Below, in pieces: positions 16,843-25,457 of a stretch of DNA of 64,000 nt. The stretch covers positions 124,001 to 188,000 of the forward strand of contig CP139909.1 in the NCBI GenBank assembly GCA_039829965.1, given 5' to 3'. This DNA comes from Buchnera aphidicola (Chaetogeoica yunlongensis). GTDB taxonomy: Bacteria; Pseudomonadota; Gammaproteobacteria; Enterobacterales; Enterobacteriaceae. Every line of letters starts with the position of its first letter. Position 1 is the stretch's first letter. The position numbers were made by a program, and so were the translations under genes. The notes beneath the pieces were generated by a model. It was not told the origin of the DNA and ran no database searches. It saw only the letters and a list, made by a program, of their open reading frames with translations.

Positions 16843-17637
16843 ATGAATATAACTAGAATGCATAATTTTTTTTATAATAGTAAATTAGGTCAAAATTTTT
16901 TAATAGATTCTAAAATTATTGATAAAATAATTAGTAGTATTTGTCCTAAAAAATATGATTTTATGGTAGAAATTGGACCTGGATTGGGTGCATTAACTTA
17001 TCCTATTTGTAACATATTAAAACAATTGGTTGTCATAGAATATGATAAAAAATTAGGTTCTAAGTTATTTAATAATCTTGATAACGTAAAAGTATTTATA
17101 AATGACGCATTAAAATTTGATTTTTTTAATTTGACTCGTTATTCTGACAAAAAAATTCGTATGATTGGAAATTTACCATATAATATTTCTGTTTCATTAT
17201 TAATTTATTTATTTCAGTTTAGTGATAAGATTATAGATATTCATTTTATGTTTCAAAAAGAAGTAGCTGATAGATTATTAGCTATACCTGGCACTAAAAG
17301 TTATGGTTGTTTAAGTATTATTACTCAATATTATTTTACTGTACAATGGTTATTTAACATTTCTCCAGATTCTTTTTATCCAAAACCTAATGTTTTTTCT
17401 ACACTAGTAAGGTTAATACCCTGTAGAATAAAAAAATTTTATGTTAAAGATATTAATATTTTAAGTTATATAACTAAATTAGCATTTAGTCAAAGAAGAA
17501 AAAAGATAAAAAATAGTTTATCTTCTTTGTTTGACATTGATGCATTACAAAAGTTTAGTATAAATCCTAATCTTAGAGCTGAAGATTTGTCATTAGAACA
17601 ATATTGTTTATTGTCAAATATTATTAGAACTAAATAG
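16843..17637 (+). CDS. ksgA: 16S rRNA (adenine1518-N6/adenine1519-N6)-dimethyltransferase
   Basis: KsgA (RsmA) dimethylates two adjacent adenines in helix 45 of 16S rRNA late in 30S assembly. It has 264 residues (273 in E. coli). S-adenosylmethionine motifs are present: GQNFLID near 18, VEIGPGLGALT near 43, and the catalytic NLPYNIS near 110. The C-terminal FSQRRKKIKNSL segment is also conserved. It begins the ksgA-apaH pair; apaG, which separates them in E. coli, is missing. Confidence 0.95.
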   Translation: MNITRMHNFFYNSKLGQNFLIDSKIIDKIISSICPKKYDFMVEIGPGLGALTYPICNILKQLVVIEYDKKLGSKLFNNLDNVKVFINDALKFDFFNLTRYSDKKIRMIGNLPYNISVSLLIYLFQFSDKIIDIHFMFQKEVADRLLAIPGTKSYGCLSIITQYYFTVQWLFNISPDSFYPKPNVFSTLVRLIPCRIKKFYVKDINILSYITKLAFSQRRKKIKNSLSSLFDIDALQKFSINPNLRAEDLSLEQYCLLSNIIRTK

Positions 17638-17722
17638 TATAATATTTTATAATTTTATATTGTATAAATTATTTTAAAATATCATTTTTTAAAAATTATT
17701 AAAATTACAGGTTTATAGAATT

Positions 17723-18568
17723 ATGAGTACATATTTAGTGGGTGATGTTCATGGTTGTTTTAATGAATTAATTAGTTTATTGGAAAAAGTATCTTTTAAT
17801 GTTGGTAGCGATGTTTTATGGTTAACTGGAGATTTAATCAATAGAGGACCTTACTCTTTAGAGGTATTACGTTTAGTTATTTCTTTAGGTGATAGTGCAA
17901 AAGTTGTATTAGGTAATCATGATTTGAATTTAATTTTGTTATATAAAAATATTAAAAAAAATAAAAAACTTAATACTATAATGAAAAATTTATTAAAATC
18001 TGAAGATATTCATGATTTAATTTATTGGTTAAGACGACAACCATTGTTAATAGTTGATCAAGAAAAAAAAATAATTATGGTTCACGCAGGAATATATCCA
18101 TTTTGGAGTATTAAAAAATCTATATATTATTCAAAAAAAATAGAGATGATTTTATTTAATAAAAATTATGACATATTTTTAAATACATTGTATAGTATTA
18201 ATGACATTAAGAGAGATGATTTTTATAAATATAGTAATTTATCAAGAATTAAAGAATTAAAAGATTTAAGTTTTGCATTGAAGGTATTTACGCGAATGCG
18301 TTATTGTCGTCCTGATAAAAATTTAGATATGTTATGTAAAAAATCTCCATCTAAGGATACTTTGCCTTTATTACCTTGGTTTTCTATTAACAACGAATCT
18401 TTGAATGATTATTCAGTTTTTTTTGGGCATTGGGCTTCTTTAGAAGAAGATTTTTTGTCTAGCAATATTATTTCATTAGACACTGGATGTTGTTGGGGTG
18501 GTACATTGAGTATGTTTAGATTAGAAGATAAGACATGGTTTCGTGAAAAATATCAAGTTAATAGTTAA
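17723..18568 (+). CDS. apaH: Bis(5'-nucleosyl)-tetraphosphatase, symmetrical
   Basis: ApaH hydrolyses Ap4A to two ADP and also decaps Np4-capped RNA. It has 281 residues (280 in E. coli). The metallophosphatase motifs are intact: GDVHGCFNEL near residue 7, GDLINRGPYS near 37, LGNHDLN near 66, VHAGIYP near 120 and a late FGHWASLE. It overlaps folA on the opposite strand by four bases (convergent), as tight as the region gets. Confidence 0.95.
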   Translation: MSTYLVGDVHGCFNELISLLEKVSFNVGSDVLWLTGDLINRGPYSLEVLRLVISLGDSAKVVLGNHDLNLILLYKNIKKNKKLNTIMKNLLKSEDIHDLIYWLRRQPLLIVDQEKKIIMVHAGIYPFWSIKKSIYYSKKIEMILFNKNYDIFLNTLYSINDIKRDDFYKYSNLSRIKELKDLSFALKVFTRMRYCRPDKNLDMLCKKSPSKDTLPLLPWFSINNESLNDYSVFFGHWASLEEDFLSSNIISLDTGCCWGGTLSMFRLEDKTWFREKYQVNS

Positions 18569-19065
18569 ATATTTTTGATTTTTTTTAAAATTTCATATTT
18601 TACGATATACAGATTATTTTTTTGATCATATTCTTTAGTATTTTTTTTAAAAATTTTTTTCCATTCTTTTATATTATACTTAGGAAAGTGTTTATCACCT
18701 GAAAAATCTTTTTTTATTTTTGTAAGATATAGTTTATTTGAAAATGGAAGCATTTGTTTATATAGGTTACTTCCACCAATAATCATAATTTCTTTTTTAT
18801 ATTCAGCAGATTTAACAGCTGAGTCTATAGAATTTGTGAATAAAACATTTTTTTTAACAAAATTTTTTTTTCTGGTTAAAACTATGTTTTGGCGCATAGG
18901 CAAAGCAAAACCAATAGATTCCCAAGTTTTTCTTCCCATAATAATAGTTTTTCCTATTGTGTTTTTTTTAAACCAAAGTAAGTCTTGTTTTATGTACCAT
19001 GGTATTTTGTTTTTTTTTCCGATAATAGAATTTTGTGACATAGCTACAATAATACTGATATTCAT
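18565..19065 (-). CDS. folA: Dihydrofolate reductase
   Basis: This enzyme reduces dihydrofolate to tetrahydrofolate, needed for thymidylate, purines and formyl-Met. With the ATG at 19065 it has 166 residues (159 in E. coli) and begins MNISIIVAMSQNSIIG, aligning with the E. coli start; an upstream in-frame ATG at 19104 would add 13 residues without homology. The catalytic Asp lies in IPWYIKQDLLWFK, and GKTIIMGRKTWESIG and MIIGGSNLY form the NADPH site. It is downstream of carB on the same strand by 70 bases, so it may be read with carAB. Confidence 0.93.
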   Translation of the reverse strand: MNISIIVAMSQNSIIGKKNKIPWYIKQDLLWFKKNTIGKTIIMGRKTWESIGFALPMRQNIVLTRKKNFVKKNVLFTNSIDSAVKSAEYKKEIMIIGGSNLYKQMLPFSNKLYLTKIKKDFSGDKHFPKYNIKEWKKIFKKNTKEYDQKNNLYIVKYEILKKIKNI

Positions 19066-19135
19066 ATTTTTAAGTAGATAAGCATCTAAGTCTTTTTTTT
19101 TCATATTGATTTGAAAAAATTTTTATAAATTAAGT

Positions 19136-22100
19136 TTATAAATTATTTTTTATTTTTTTTTGTGTTTTATGCATGTCTTGTAGAGATGTAATGTATTTTT
19201 TTGGATTGGTAGTTATAGCCATGATTGTTGCATGTGCTCCGTTTATGGTAGTGTCATAGTGAATGTGGTTTTGAATAGCGATATAATAGATAACTTTTGA
19301 ATCATGAAGTGTCTGTTTAGAATTTGTAGTGTGAATAATATACACATATTCGTTATTTTTTAATCTATCTAGTACGTTTAATCTTCCTTCATGTACTTTA
19401 TTTACTTTTCGAACAGATATTCCAGAGTTAATTAATTTTATAGCGGTTCCATTAGTTGCATCTAATTTGAATCCATTTTGTTTTAGTTTAATTGCTAATG
19501 GAATAATTTTATTTTTATCATTGTCTTTAACAGATATTAATACTCTTCCAGATCTTTTCATATCAATTTGTGCACCTAACATTGCTTTTGAAAATGCATC
19601 TTGAAAATTTTTTCCGATTCCCATTACTTCCCCGGTTGATTTCATTTCTGGACCTAAGGTAGGTACTACTCCATAAAATTTATTAAATGGTAATACAACT
19701 TCTTTAACTGAATAGAAAGATGGTGTGATTTCGTGTACATAATTTTGTTCGATTAAAGTTTTTCCTATCATTACTCTAGCAGCAATTTTTGCAAGAGGTA
19801 ATCCAGTAGCTTTGGATACAAAAGGAATGGTTCTAGAAGCTCTAGGATTAACTTCAATAATATAGATTTCTTTATTTTTTATAGCAAATTGTACATTCAT
19901 TAGCCCTTTTACAGATAGTGATATAGCTAGTTTTTTTACTTGAGATTTTATTTCTTTTTGTATAGATGGGCTTAAAGTATACACTGGAAGTGAACATGCA
20001 GAATCACCTGAGTGTATTCCTGCTGGTTCAATATGTTCCATTATACCTCCTATAAGTACGTTTTTCCCGTCGCAAATTGCATCAACATCGACTTCTGTAG
20101 CTTCTTCTAAATAATGATCGAGCAGAATAGAAGCTTGTTTAAATTTATTAAACGTATTTTGAAAGTAATTGGTTAAATCTCTATCATTATTTACTATTTC
20201 CATTGATTGTCCTCCTAAAACGTAAGAAGGTCTAATCATAATTGGATATTTTATATTTTTTGCTTGATTAAGTGCTTCGTATAAAGTATTGACTGTAGAA
20301 TTTAAGGGTTGTTTGAGTTTAAGTTTAGATACAATTTTTTGAAAATATTTTCTATTTTCTGCTTGATCAATAGAATTTGGACTAGTTCCTATAATAGGTG
20401 CATTTTCTTTTTCTAGATCTTTAGCTAATTTTAGTGGTGTTTGTCCTCCATATTGTATAATTACTCCATATGGTTTTTCTATTTTAACAATTTCTAAAAT
20501 TTTTTCTAAAGTCACTGGTTCGAAATATAATCTATCTGAAATATCGTAATCAGTAGATACAGTTTCTGGATTGCAGTTTATCATAATTGTTTCGAAACCG
20601 TCTTTTTTTAATATTTGGGTAGCATGTACGCAACAGTAGTCAAATTCAATCCCTTGCCCAATTCTATTTGGCCCGCCTCCTACAATAATAATTTTTTTAT
20701 TGTTAGTAGGATTAGATTCACATTCATCTTCCCATGTTGAATACATATATGCTGTATTATTAGAAAATTCAGCTGCACAGGTGTCAATTCTTTTATATAC
20801 AGGATATAGTTTTAGATTATGTCTTTTATTTCTAATTTGTTGTTCTGAAGAGTTTGTAAGTTTAGCAATTCTTAAATCTGAAAATCCTTTTTGTTTTAAA
20901 AATTTAAAGTAATTATAGTTCAATGAATTGATATTTATTTTTTTTATTTGTTCTTCTATATCGATTAGTTCTTTGATATGAAATAAAAACCATTTGTCTA
21001 TTAATGTTAAATGAAATATTTCAGATATTGTCATTTTCATGCGGAATGCATCTGCAATATACCATAATCTTTCTGATCCCGCTTCTTTTAATTCACGTTT
21101 AATTTTAGCAATTTGTGTTTTTTTATTATAATTTTTTATTTTTGAATCAAACCCGTTCACTCCTATTTCTAAGCTTTGCATCGCTTTTTGTATGGATTCT
21201 TGAAATGTTCTTCCGATGGCCATTACTTCTCCTACAGATTTCATTTGTGTAGTTAATCTATCGTTACAACCTGGGAATTTTTCAAAATTAAATCTTGGTA
21301 TTTTAGTAACAACATAATCTATTGATGGCTCAAAAGATGCAGTAGTATTTTCTCCAATCATATCATTTTTTATTTCATCTAATGTTAACCCGATAGCAAG
21401 TTGTGCAGAAATTTTAGCAATAGGAACACCAGTAGCTTTTGAAGCTAATGCTGACGATCTTGAAACTCTAGGATTCATTTCAATGACTATCATTTTGCCA
21501 GTTTTTGGATTTATTGCAAATTGTACATTAGCTCCACCTGTTTCTACTCCAATTTCTCTTAATATTGAAATAGATGCATTTCTCATAATTTGGTATTCTT
21601 TATCGGTTAAAGTTTGCGCAGGTGTAATAGTGATGGAATCACCAGTATGTATTCCCATAGGATCTATATTTTCGATAGAACATATAACAAGACAATTATC
21701 ATGTTTATCTCTAACTACTTCCATTTCGTATTCTTTCCATCCGATTAGAGATTCATCAATTAATAACTCTTTTGTTGGAGATATTTTTAGTCCTGTTTTA
21801 CATATTGTTGTGAATTCTTCATAATTATATGCTATTCCTCCTCCGCTGCCACCCATGGTAAACGAAGGGCGAATAATTGCAGGAAAGCCTATTTTATTAA
21901 TTACTTTATACGCTGTTTTGATATTATTAACAATTTCACATTTAGCAGTCTTTAGTCCTATTTTTTTCATGCATTTTTCAAAAAGTTTTCTATCTTCTGC
22001 TTTTTTAATAGAGTTAATAGTAGCTCCTATGATTTCTACGTTGTAATTATATAGAATATTATGATGGTATAAATCTAGTGTACAGTTTAAAGCTGTTTGC

Positions 22101-22375
22101 CCACCCATGGTTGGTAATATAGCATTAGGTCTTTCTTTTTTAATTATTTTTGTTATTATTTCCCAATGAATAGGTTCAATGTATGTTACATCAGCTAGTT
22201 CTGGATCTGTCATAATTGTTGCTGGATTTGAATTTACTAGAATAATTTTATATCCTATTTTTTTTAAAGCATGGCATGCTTGCACTCCAGAATAGTCAAA
22301 TTCGCATGCTTGTCCGATTATAATAGGACCAGATCCTAGAATTAAAATAGATTTAATATCAGTTCGTTTTGGCAT
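19136..22375 (-). CDS. carB: Carbamoyl-phosphate synthase large subunit
   Basis: This subunit makes carbamoyl phosphate from ammonia, bicarbonate and two ATP for arginine and pyrimidine synthesis. It has 1079 residues (1073 in E. coli). The duplicated ATP-grasp architecture is complete: first half GSGPIIIGQACEFDYSG near 13 and MGGSGGG near 172; second half GGGPNRIGQGIEFDYCC near 565 and RPSYVLGGQSM near 710. The C-terminal allosteric domain (about 940-1070, starting GRVLISVKDND) is present but its end is diverged. It follows carA by 24 bases. Confidence 0.97.
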   Translation of the reverse strand: MPKRTDIKSILILGSGPIIIGQACEFDYSGVQACHALKKIGYKIILVNSNPATIMTDPELADVTYIEPIHWEIITKIIKKERPNAILPTMGGQTALNCTLDLYHHNILYNYNVEIIGATINSIKKAEDRKLFEKCMKKIGLKTAKCEIVNNIKTAYKVINKIGFPAIIRPSFTMGGSGGGIAYNYEEFTTICKTGLKISPTKELLIDESLIGWKEYEMEVVRDKHDNCLVICSIENIDPMGIHTGDSITITPAQTLTDKEYQIMRNASISILREIGVETGGANVQFAINPKTGKMIVIEMNPRVSRSSALASKATGVPIAKISAQLAIGLTLDEIKNDMIGENTTASFEPSIDYVVTKIPRFNFEKFPGCNDRLTTQMKSVGEVMAIGRTFQESIQKAMQSLEIGVNGFDSKIKNYNKKTQIAKIKRELKEAGSERLWYIADAFRMKMTISEIFHLTLIDKWFLFHIKELIDIEEQIKKININSLNYNYFKFLKQKGFSDLRIAKLTNSSEQQIRNKRHNLKLYPVYKRIDTCAAEFSNNTAYMYSTWEDECESNPTNNKKIIIVGGGPNRIGQGIEFDYCCVHATQILKKDGFETIMINCNPETVSTDYDISDRLYFEPVTLEKILEIVKIEKPYGVIIQYGGQTPLKLAKDLEKENAPIIGTSPNSIDQAENRKYFQKIVSKLKLKQPLNSTVNTLYEALNQAKNIKYPIMIRPSYVLGGQSMEIVNNDRDLTNYFQNTFNKFKQASILLDHYLEEATEVDVDAICDGKNVLIGGIMEHIEPAGIHSGDSACSLPVYTLSPSIQKEIKSQVKKLAISLSVKGLMNVQFAIKNKEIYIIEVNPRASRTIPFVSKATGLPLAKIAARVMIGKTLIEQNYVHEITPSFYSVKEVVLPFNKFYGVVPTLGPEMKSTGEVMGIGKNFQDAFSKAMLGAQIDMKRSGRVLISVKDNDKNKIIPLAIKLKQNGFKLDATNGTAIKLINSGISVRKVNKVHEGRLNVLDRLKNNEYVYIIHTTNSKQTLHDSKVIYYIAIQNHIHYDTTINGAHATIMAITTNPKKYITSLQDMHKTQKKIKNNL

Positions 22376-22399
22376 TATTTTTCCTAAATAATTAATTTT

Positions 22400-23545
22400 T
22401 TATGACACATGTGTATTTTTCATAAGTGTTATGAATTGATCAAATAGTTTCATGGCATCGTGAGGTCCAGGACTAGCTTCTGGATGTCCTTGAAAACTAA
22501 AAGCATTTTTATCTGTTCTGCATAAACCTTGTATAGTTCCGTCGAATAAAGAAATATGAGTAATTTTCATATTTTTAGAGAGGCTTTTAGGATTTACTGT
22601 AAAATTATGATTTTGAGAAGTAATTATCACATTTTTTGATTGTATTTCTTGTACTGGATGATTTCCGCCGTGATGTCCAAATTTCATCTTAGTTATTTCG
22701 GCTCCACTTGCTAATGCTAATAGTTGATGTCCGAGACAAATTCCAAATATAGGAATATTTATTTTTAAAAACATATTAATAGTTTGTATAGCATATTTGC
22801 ATGGTCTCGGATCTCCTGGTCCATTAGAGAGAAAAATTCCATCTGGAAGTAATTCTAATGCTTTCTCAGCAGGTGTATTTGCAGGTATGACTGTTAGATA
22901 ACAATGTCTATCGGTTAACATTCTTAGTATATTTTGTTTTATTCCAAAATCATATACAATTACGTGCCATATTTTTTGTTTTGTTTTTGTGTGTTGAGTT
23001 CGATTAGAATAAATATTTATTGATTTTTTATTCCACGTATATATTTTTTTTGTGCTAATGTTTTTTACTAAATCTTGATTTTTAGTAGTAAATTTTAATT
23101 TTTCTATTTTATTCAATATATTTTTAATATCGCAAATTTTTTTTGTGATAATACATCCGTATTGTGAACCTGTAATTCTTAGTATTCGAGTTAGTTTCCG
23201 TGTATCTATATTAGATATTGCTATTATTTTTTGATCAAATAAGTATTTTGATAAACTAGTTTGGCTTCTATAATTGCTATAAATTTTGGAAAGTTCTTTG
23301 ATAATTAATCCTTTTGCATGAATCATTGAAGATTCTTGATCGTATTTATTGATTCCTACATTTCCTATATGTGGACTTGTAAATGTAATGATTTGATTAG
23401 AATAAGATGGATCTGTTAGAATTTCTTGGTATCCTGTCATGGAGGTATTAAAAACAACTTCACCATATGTTTCTCCTTGAACTCCGATAGATTTTCCATA
23501 GAATACATTTCCATCTTTTAAAATAAGTGTTGCAGATTTTTCCAA
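22400..23545 (-). CDS. carA: Carbamoyl-phosphate synthase small subunit
   Basis: This glutamine amidotransferase subunit channels ammonia to CarB. It has 381 residues (382 in E. coli). The N-terminal domain (GEVVFNTSMTGYQEILTDPSYSNQI) and the class I amidotransferase domain are intact: LSNGPGDPRPC, the nucleophilic Cys in GICLGHQLLALASG, and the His and Glu of the triad in FQGHPEASPGPHDA. It lies downstream of dapB, as in E. coli. I see no obvious ArgR or PurR box in the 147-base upstream spacer. Confidence 0.96.
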   Translation of the reverse strand: MEKSATLILKDGNVFYGKSIGVQGETYGEVVFNTSMTGYQEILTDPSYSNQIITFTSPHIGNVGINKYDQESSMIHAKGLIIKELSKIYSNYRSQTSLSKYLFDQKIIAISNIDTRKLTRILRITGSQYGCIITKKICDIKNILNKIEKLKFTTKNQDLVKNISTKKIYTWNKKSINIYSNRTQHTKTKQKIWHVIVYDFGIKQNILRMLTDRHCYLTVIPANTPAEKALELLPDGIFLSNGPGDPRPCKYAIQTINMFLKINIPIFGICLGHQLLALASGAEITKMKFGHHGGNHPVQEIQSKNVIITSQNHNFTVNPKSLSKNMKITHISLFDGTIQGLCRTDKNAFSFQGHPEASPGPHDAMKLFDQFITLMKNTHVS

Positions 23546-23692
23546 AATATTTTCTCTCTTATTAGATTAGTATATTTAGATGGATAAATTGTTTTTATTG
23601 TTTTGGACAAATTTTTATTTTATTAATGTAATTATAAATTAAATAAATATTTGTTTATTTTAGTTAATTTTAAAAATAATTTTTGAATGATA

Positions 23693-24511
23693 TTAAATTT
23701 TAAGCACGTCATTCATATTATATAATCCAGTAAGATTATTTTGTTTAAATAACCATAATGCAGCATGAATTGCTCCTTTAGCAAAAATAGATCTAGTTAT
23801 TGCTTTATGTTTTATTTCAATATGTTCATCAGAATTAGCAAAAATAATTTTATGTTCCCCAATAATATTACCTGCGCGTATAGTAGAAAATCCGATTTCG
23901 TTTTTGGTTCTTGGGATATTTCTTGTTTTTCTTGCATAGACAGCTTTTTCTTCAAAATTCCAATTCATTGTTTTACATATTTTTTTTCCTATTGCTATAG
24001 CTGTTCCAGAGGGAGAATCTATTTTTTGATTATGGTGTGCTTCAATAATTTCAATATCAAAGTTTTCGCCTAGTATTTTGGTTGTTTTTTCTAATAAATT
24101 CATTATTAAATTAATACCAATGCTATAATTTGATGATTGAACGATTCCTATGCTTTTAGAAAAATTTTCAATTTTTTTTTGTTCTGATTTAGTAAAGCCT
24201 GTTGTTCCTATGATTATATTTTTGTTGCTTTTAGCGCAAATTTCTAAATTTTCTAATGTTGTTTTTGGATTTGTGAAGTCTATAAGTATATTAAATTGTT
24301 TTAAATGACGTTTTATAGAATCTGTAATTGGTATTCCTATTTTACCAATATTAGTAACTAGTCCTATATCTTGTTGAAGATAAGGTGATTTTTTTTTTAC
24401 TATGGCTGTAGTTAAAGAAATGTTTTTTTTATTTTTTATTGTTTTAATTAGAATTTTACCCATTCTTCCTAAGGCTCCTGAAATAGCTATCTTTAATATT
24501 TGTTTTGTCAT
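23693..24511 (-). CDS. dapB: 4-hydroxy-tetrahydrodipicolinate reductase
   Basis: DapB reduces hydroxy-tetrahydrodipicolinate in the diaminopimelate/lysine pathway, giving both a peptidoglycan precursor and an amino acid useful to the host. It has 272 residues (273 in E. coli). It shows the Rossmann GALGRMGKILI near 13, DFTNPKTTLENLE near 80, GTTGFTKSEQ near 104, catalytic EAHHNQKIDSPSGTA near 157 with its His and Lys, and GFSTIRAGNIIGEH near 212. Confidence 0.96.
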   Translation of the reverse strand: MTKQILKIAISGALGRMGKILIKTIKNKKNISLTTAIVKKKSPYLQQDIGLVTNIGKIGIPITDSIKRHLKQFNILIDFTNPKTTLENLEICAKSNKNIIIGTTGFTKSEQKKIENFSKSIGIVQSSNYSIGINLIMNLLEKTTKILGENFDIEIIEAHHNQKIDSPSGTAIAIGKKICKTMNWNFEEKAVYARKTRNIPRTKNEIGFSTIRAGNIIGEHKIIFANSDEHIEIKHKAITRSIFAKGAIHAALWLFKQNNLTGLYNMNDVLKI

Positions 24512-24983
24512 AATAATGTATTTCCTTTAGTGTTATTTGAATATAAGGGTTAGATATAAATTTTAATTTTAATTTATTATTTAGTTCATTTTATTAATTT
24601 AACTTAATGAATAATTTTATTAATTGTTGTGTTTTTTGTTTTTTAATGAATATTTATATTTTAATAAAAGTTGACGTTACGTAATATATATTGTTTTATG
24701 TAAGATTATTTATTAAATATTTTTAGTATTCATAAATTAAAAAATTTTTTAAAAAAACATTTGTTTTAATAGTAATGGTTTTATTTTTTAATATTGTCAG
24801 TAATGAGTGGTTATATTTTTTAAGTATATTGATTTTAAACTTTTATTGTTATACATGTTTACAGTAATATATTTTAAATTGTTACAAATATTAAATAATA
24901 TAAAAATTTTATACCTTCTATTTTTAATATCAAAAAATATATGTATATTATTGACGATGAAGTTTTTAAATATTTTAGTAAAA
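24512..24983. other. Intergenic region where ispH would lie, dapB-lspA
   Basis: This 472-base spacer has no recognisable gene. In E. coli fkpB and ispH occupy the interval after lspA and ispH is kept in many Buchnera. A short open frame at 24807-24998 (plus) is hydrophobic, lacks family similarity and looks like a chance product of base composition. No hairpin stands out. Confidence 0.55.
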
Positions 24984-25457
24984 TTAATTTTTTATTAGTA
25001 AAAATAGAAAAGCACCTAAAAAAATGCTAATATCAGCTATATTAAATGTAGCAAAATGTTGATTTTGAATATGTAAATCTATAAAATCTATTACGTATCC
25101 AAAATAAAATCGATCTATAAGATTTCCTATTGCTCCGCTTACAATTAATGTATAGGGAATATTATAAGAAATATTTTTTTTTACTAGTGAATGCATTATT
25201 TTAAATAAAATTAGTATTGAAATAATACATATTGAACATAATAAATATTTTTGTCCTATGTTATTATTCGACAGTATATTAAATGCTATTCCGTAATTTC
25301 GAACATAAAATATATTTATAATTTTAGTTATGGGTATAGAATCATAGAGTGAAAGTGTTTTAGTAATCCAATTTTTGCTAATCCTGTCTAATGAAACTAT
25401 GCTAAAAATTATAAAAAATAATAGTATTAAACGATAATGTATAAATGATATTTTCAT
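24984..25457 (-). CDS. lspA: Lipoprotein signal peptidase (signal peptidase II)
   Basis: LspA removes signal peptides from prolipoproteins in the inner membrane. It has 157 residues (164 in E. coli) with four hydrophobic helices. The two catalytic Asp motifs are present: GNLIDRFYFGYVIDFIDLH near 110 and FATFNIADISIFLG near 135. Its start codon overlaps the ileS stop by one base (TAATG arrangement), so the two are translationally coupled. Its retention fits the presence of lolB later in the window. Confidence 0.94.
   Translation of the reverse strand: MKISFIHYRLILLFFIIFSIVSLDRISKNWITKTLSLYDSIPITKIINIFYVRNYGIAFNILSNNNIGQKYLLCSICIISILILFKIMHSLVKKNISYNIPYTLIVSGAIGNLIDRFYFGYVIDFIDLHIQNQHFATFNIADISIFLGAFLFLLIKN

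Noticed and set aside
21483..21824. Open frames antisense to carB and carA
   Set aside because: They are reading-frame shadows of strongly conserved ATP-grasp coding sequence.
24807..24998. 63-codon hydrophobic frame between dapB and lspA
   Set aside because: No homology to ispH or fkpB, wrong strand for the deleted genes, and it overlaps the end of lspA.
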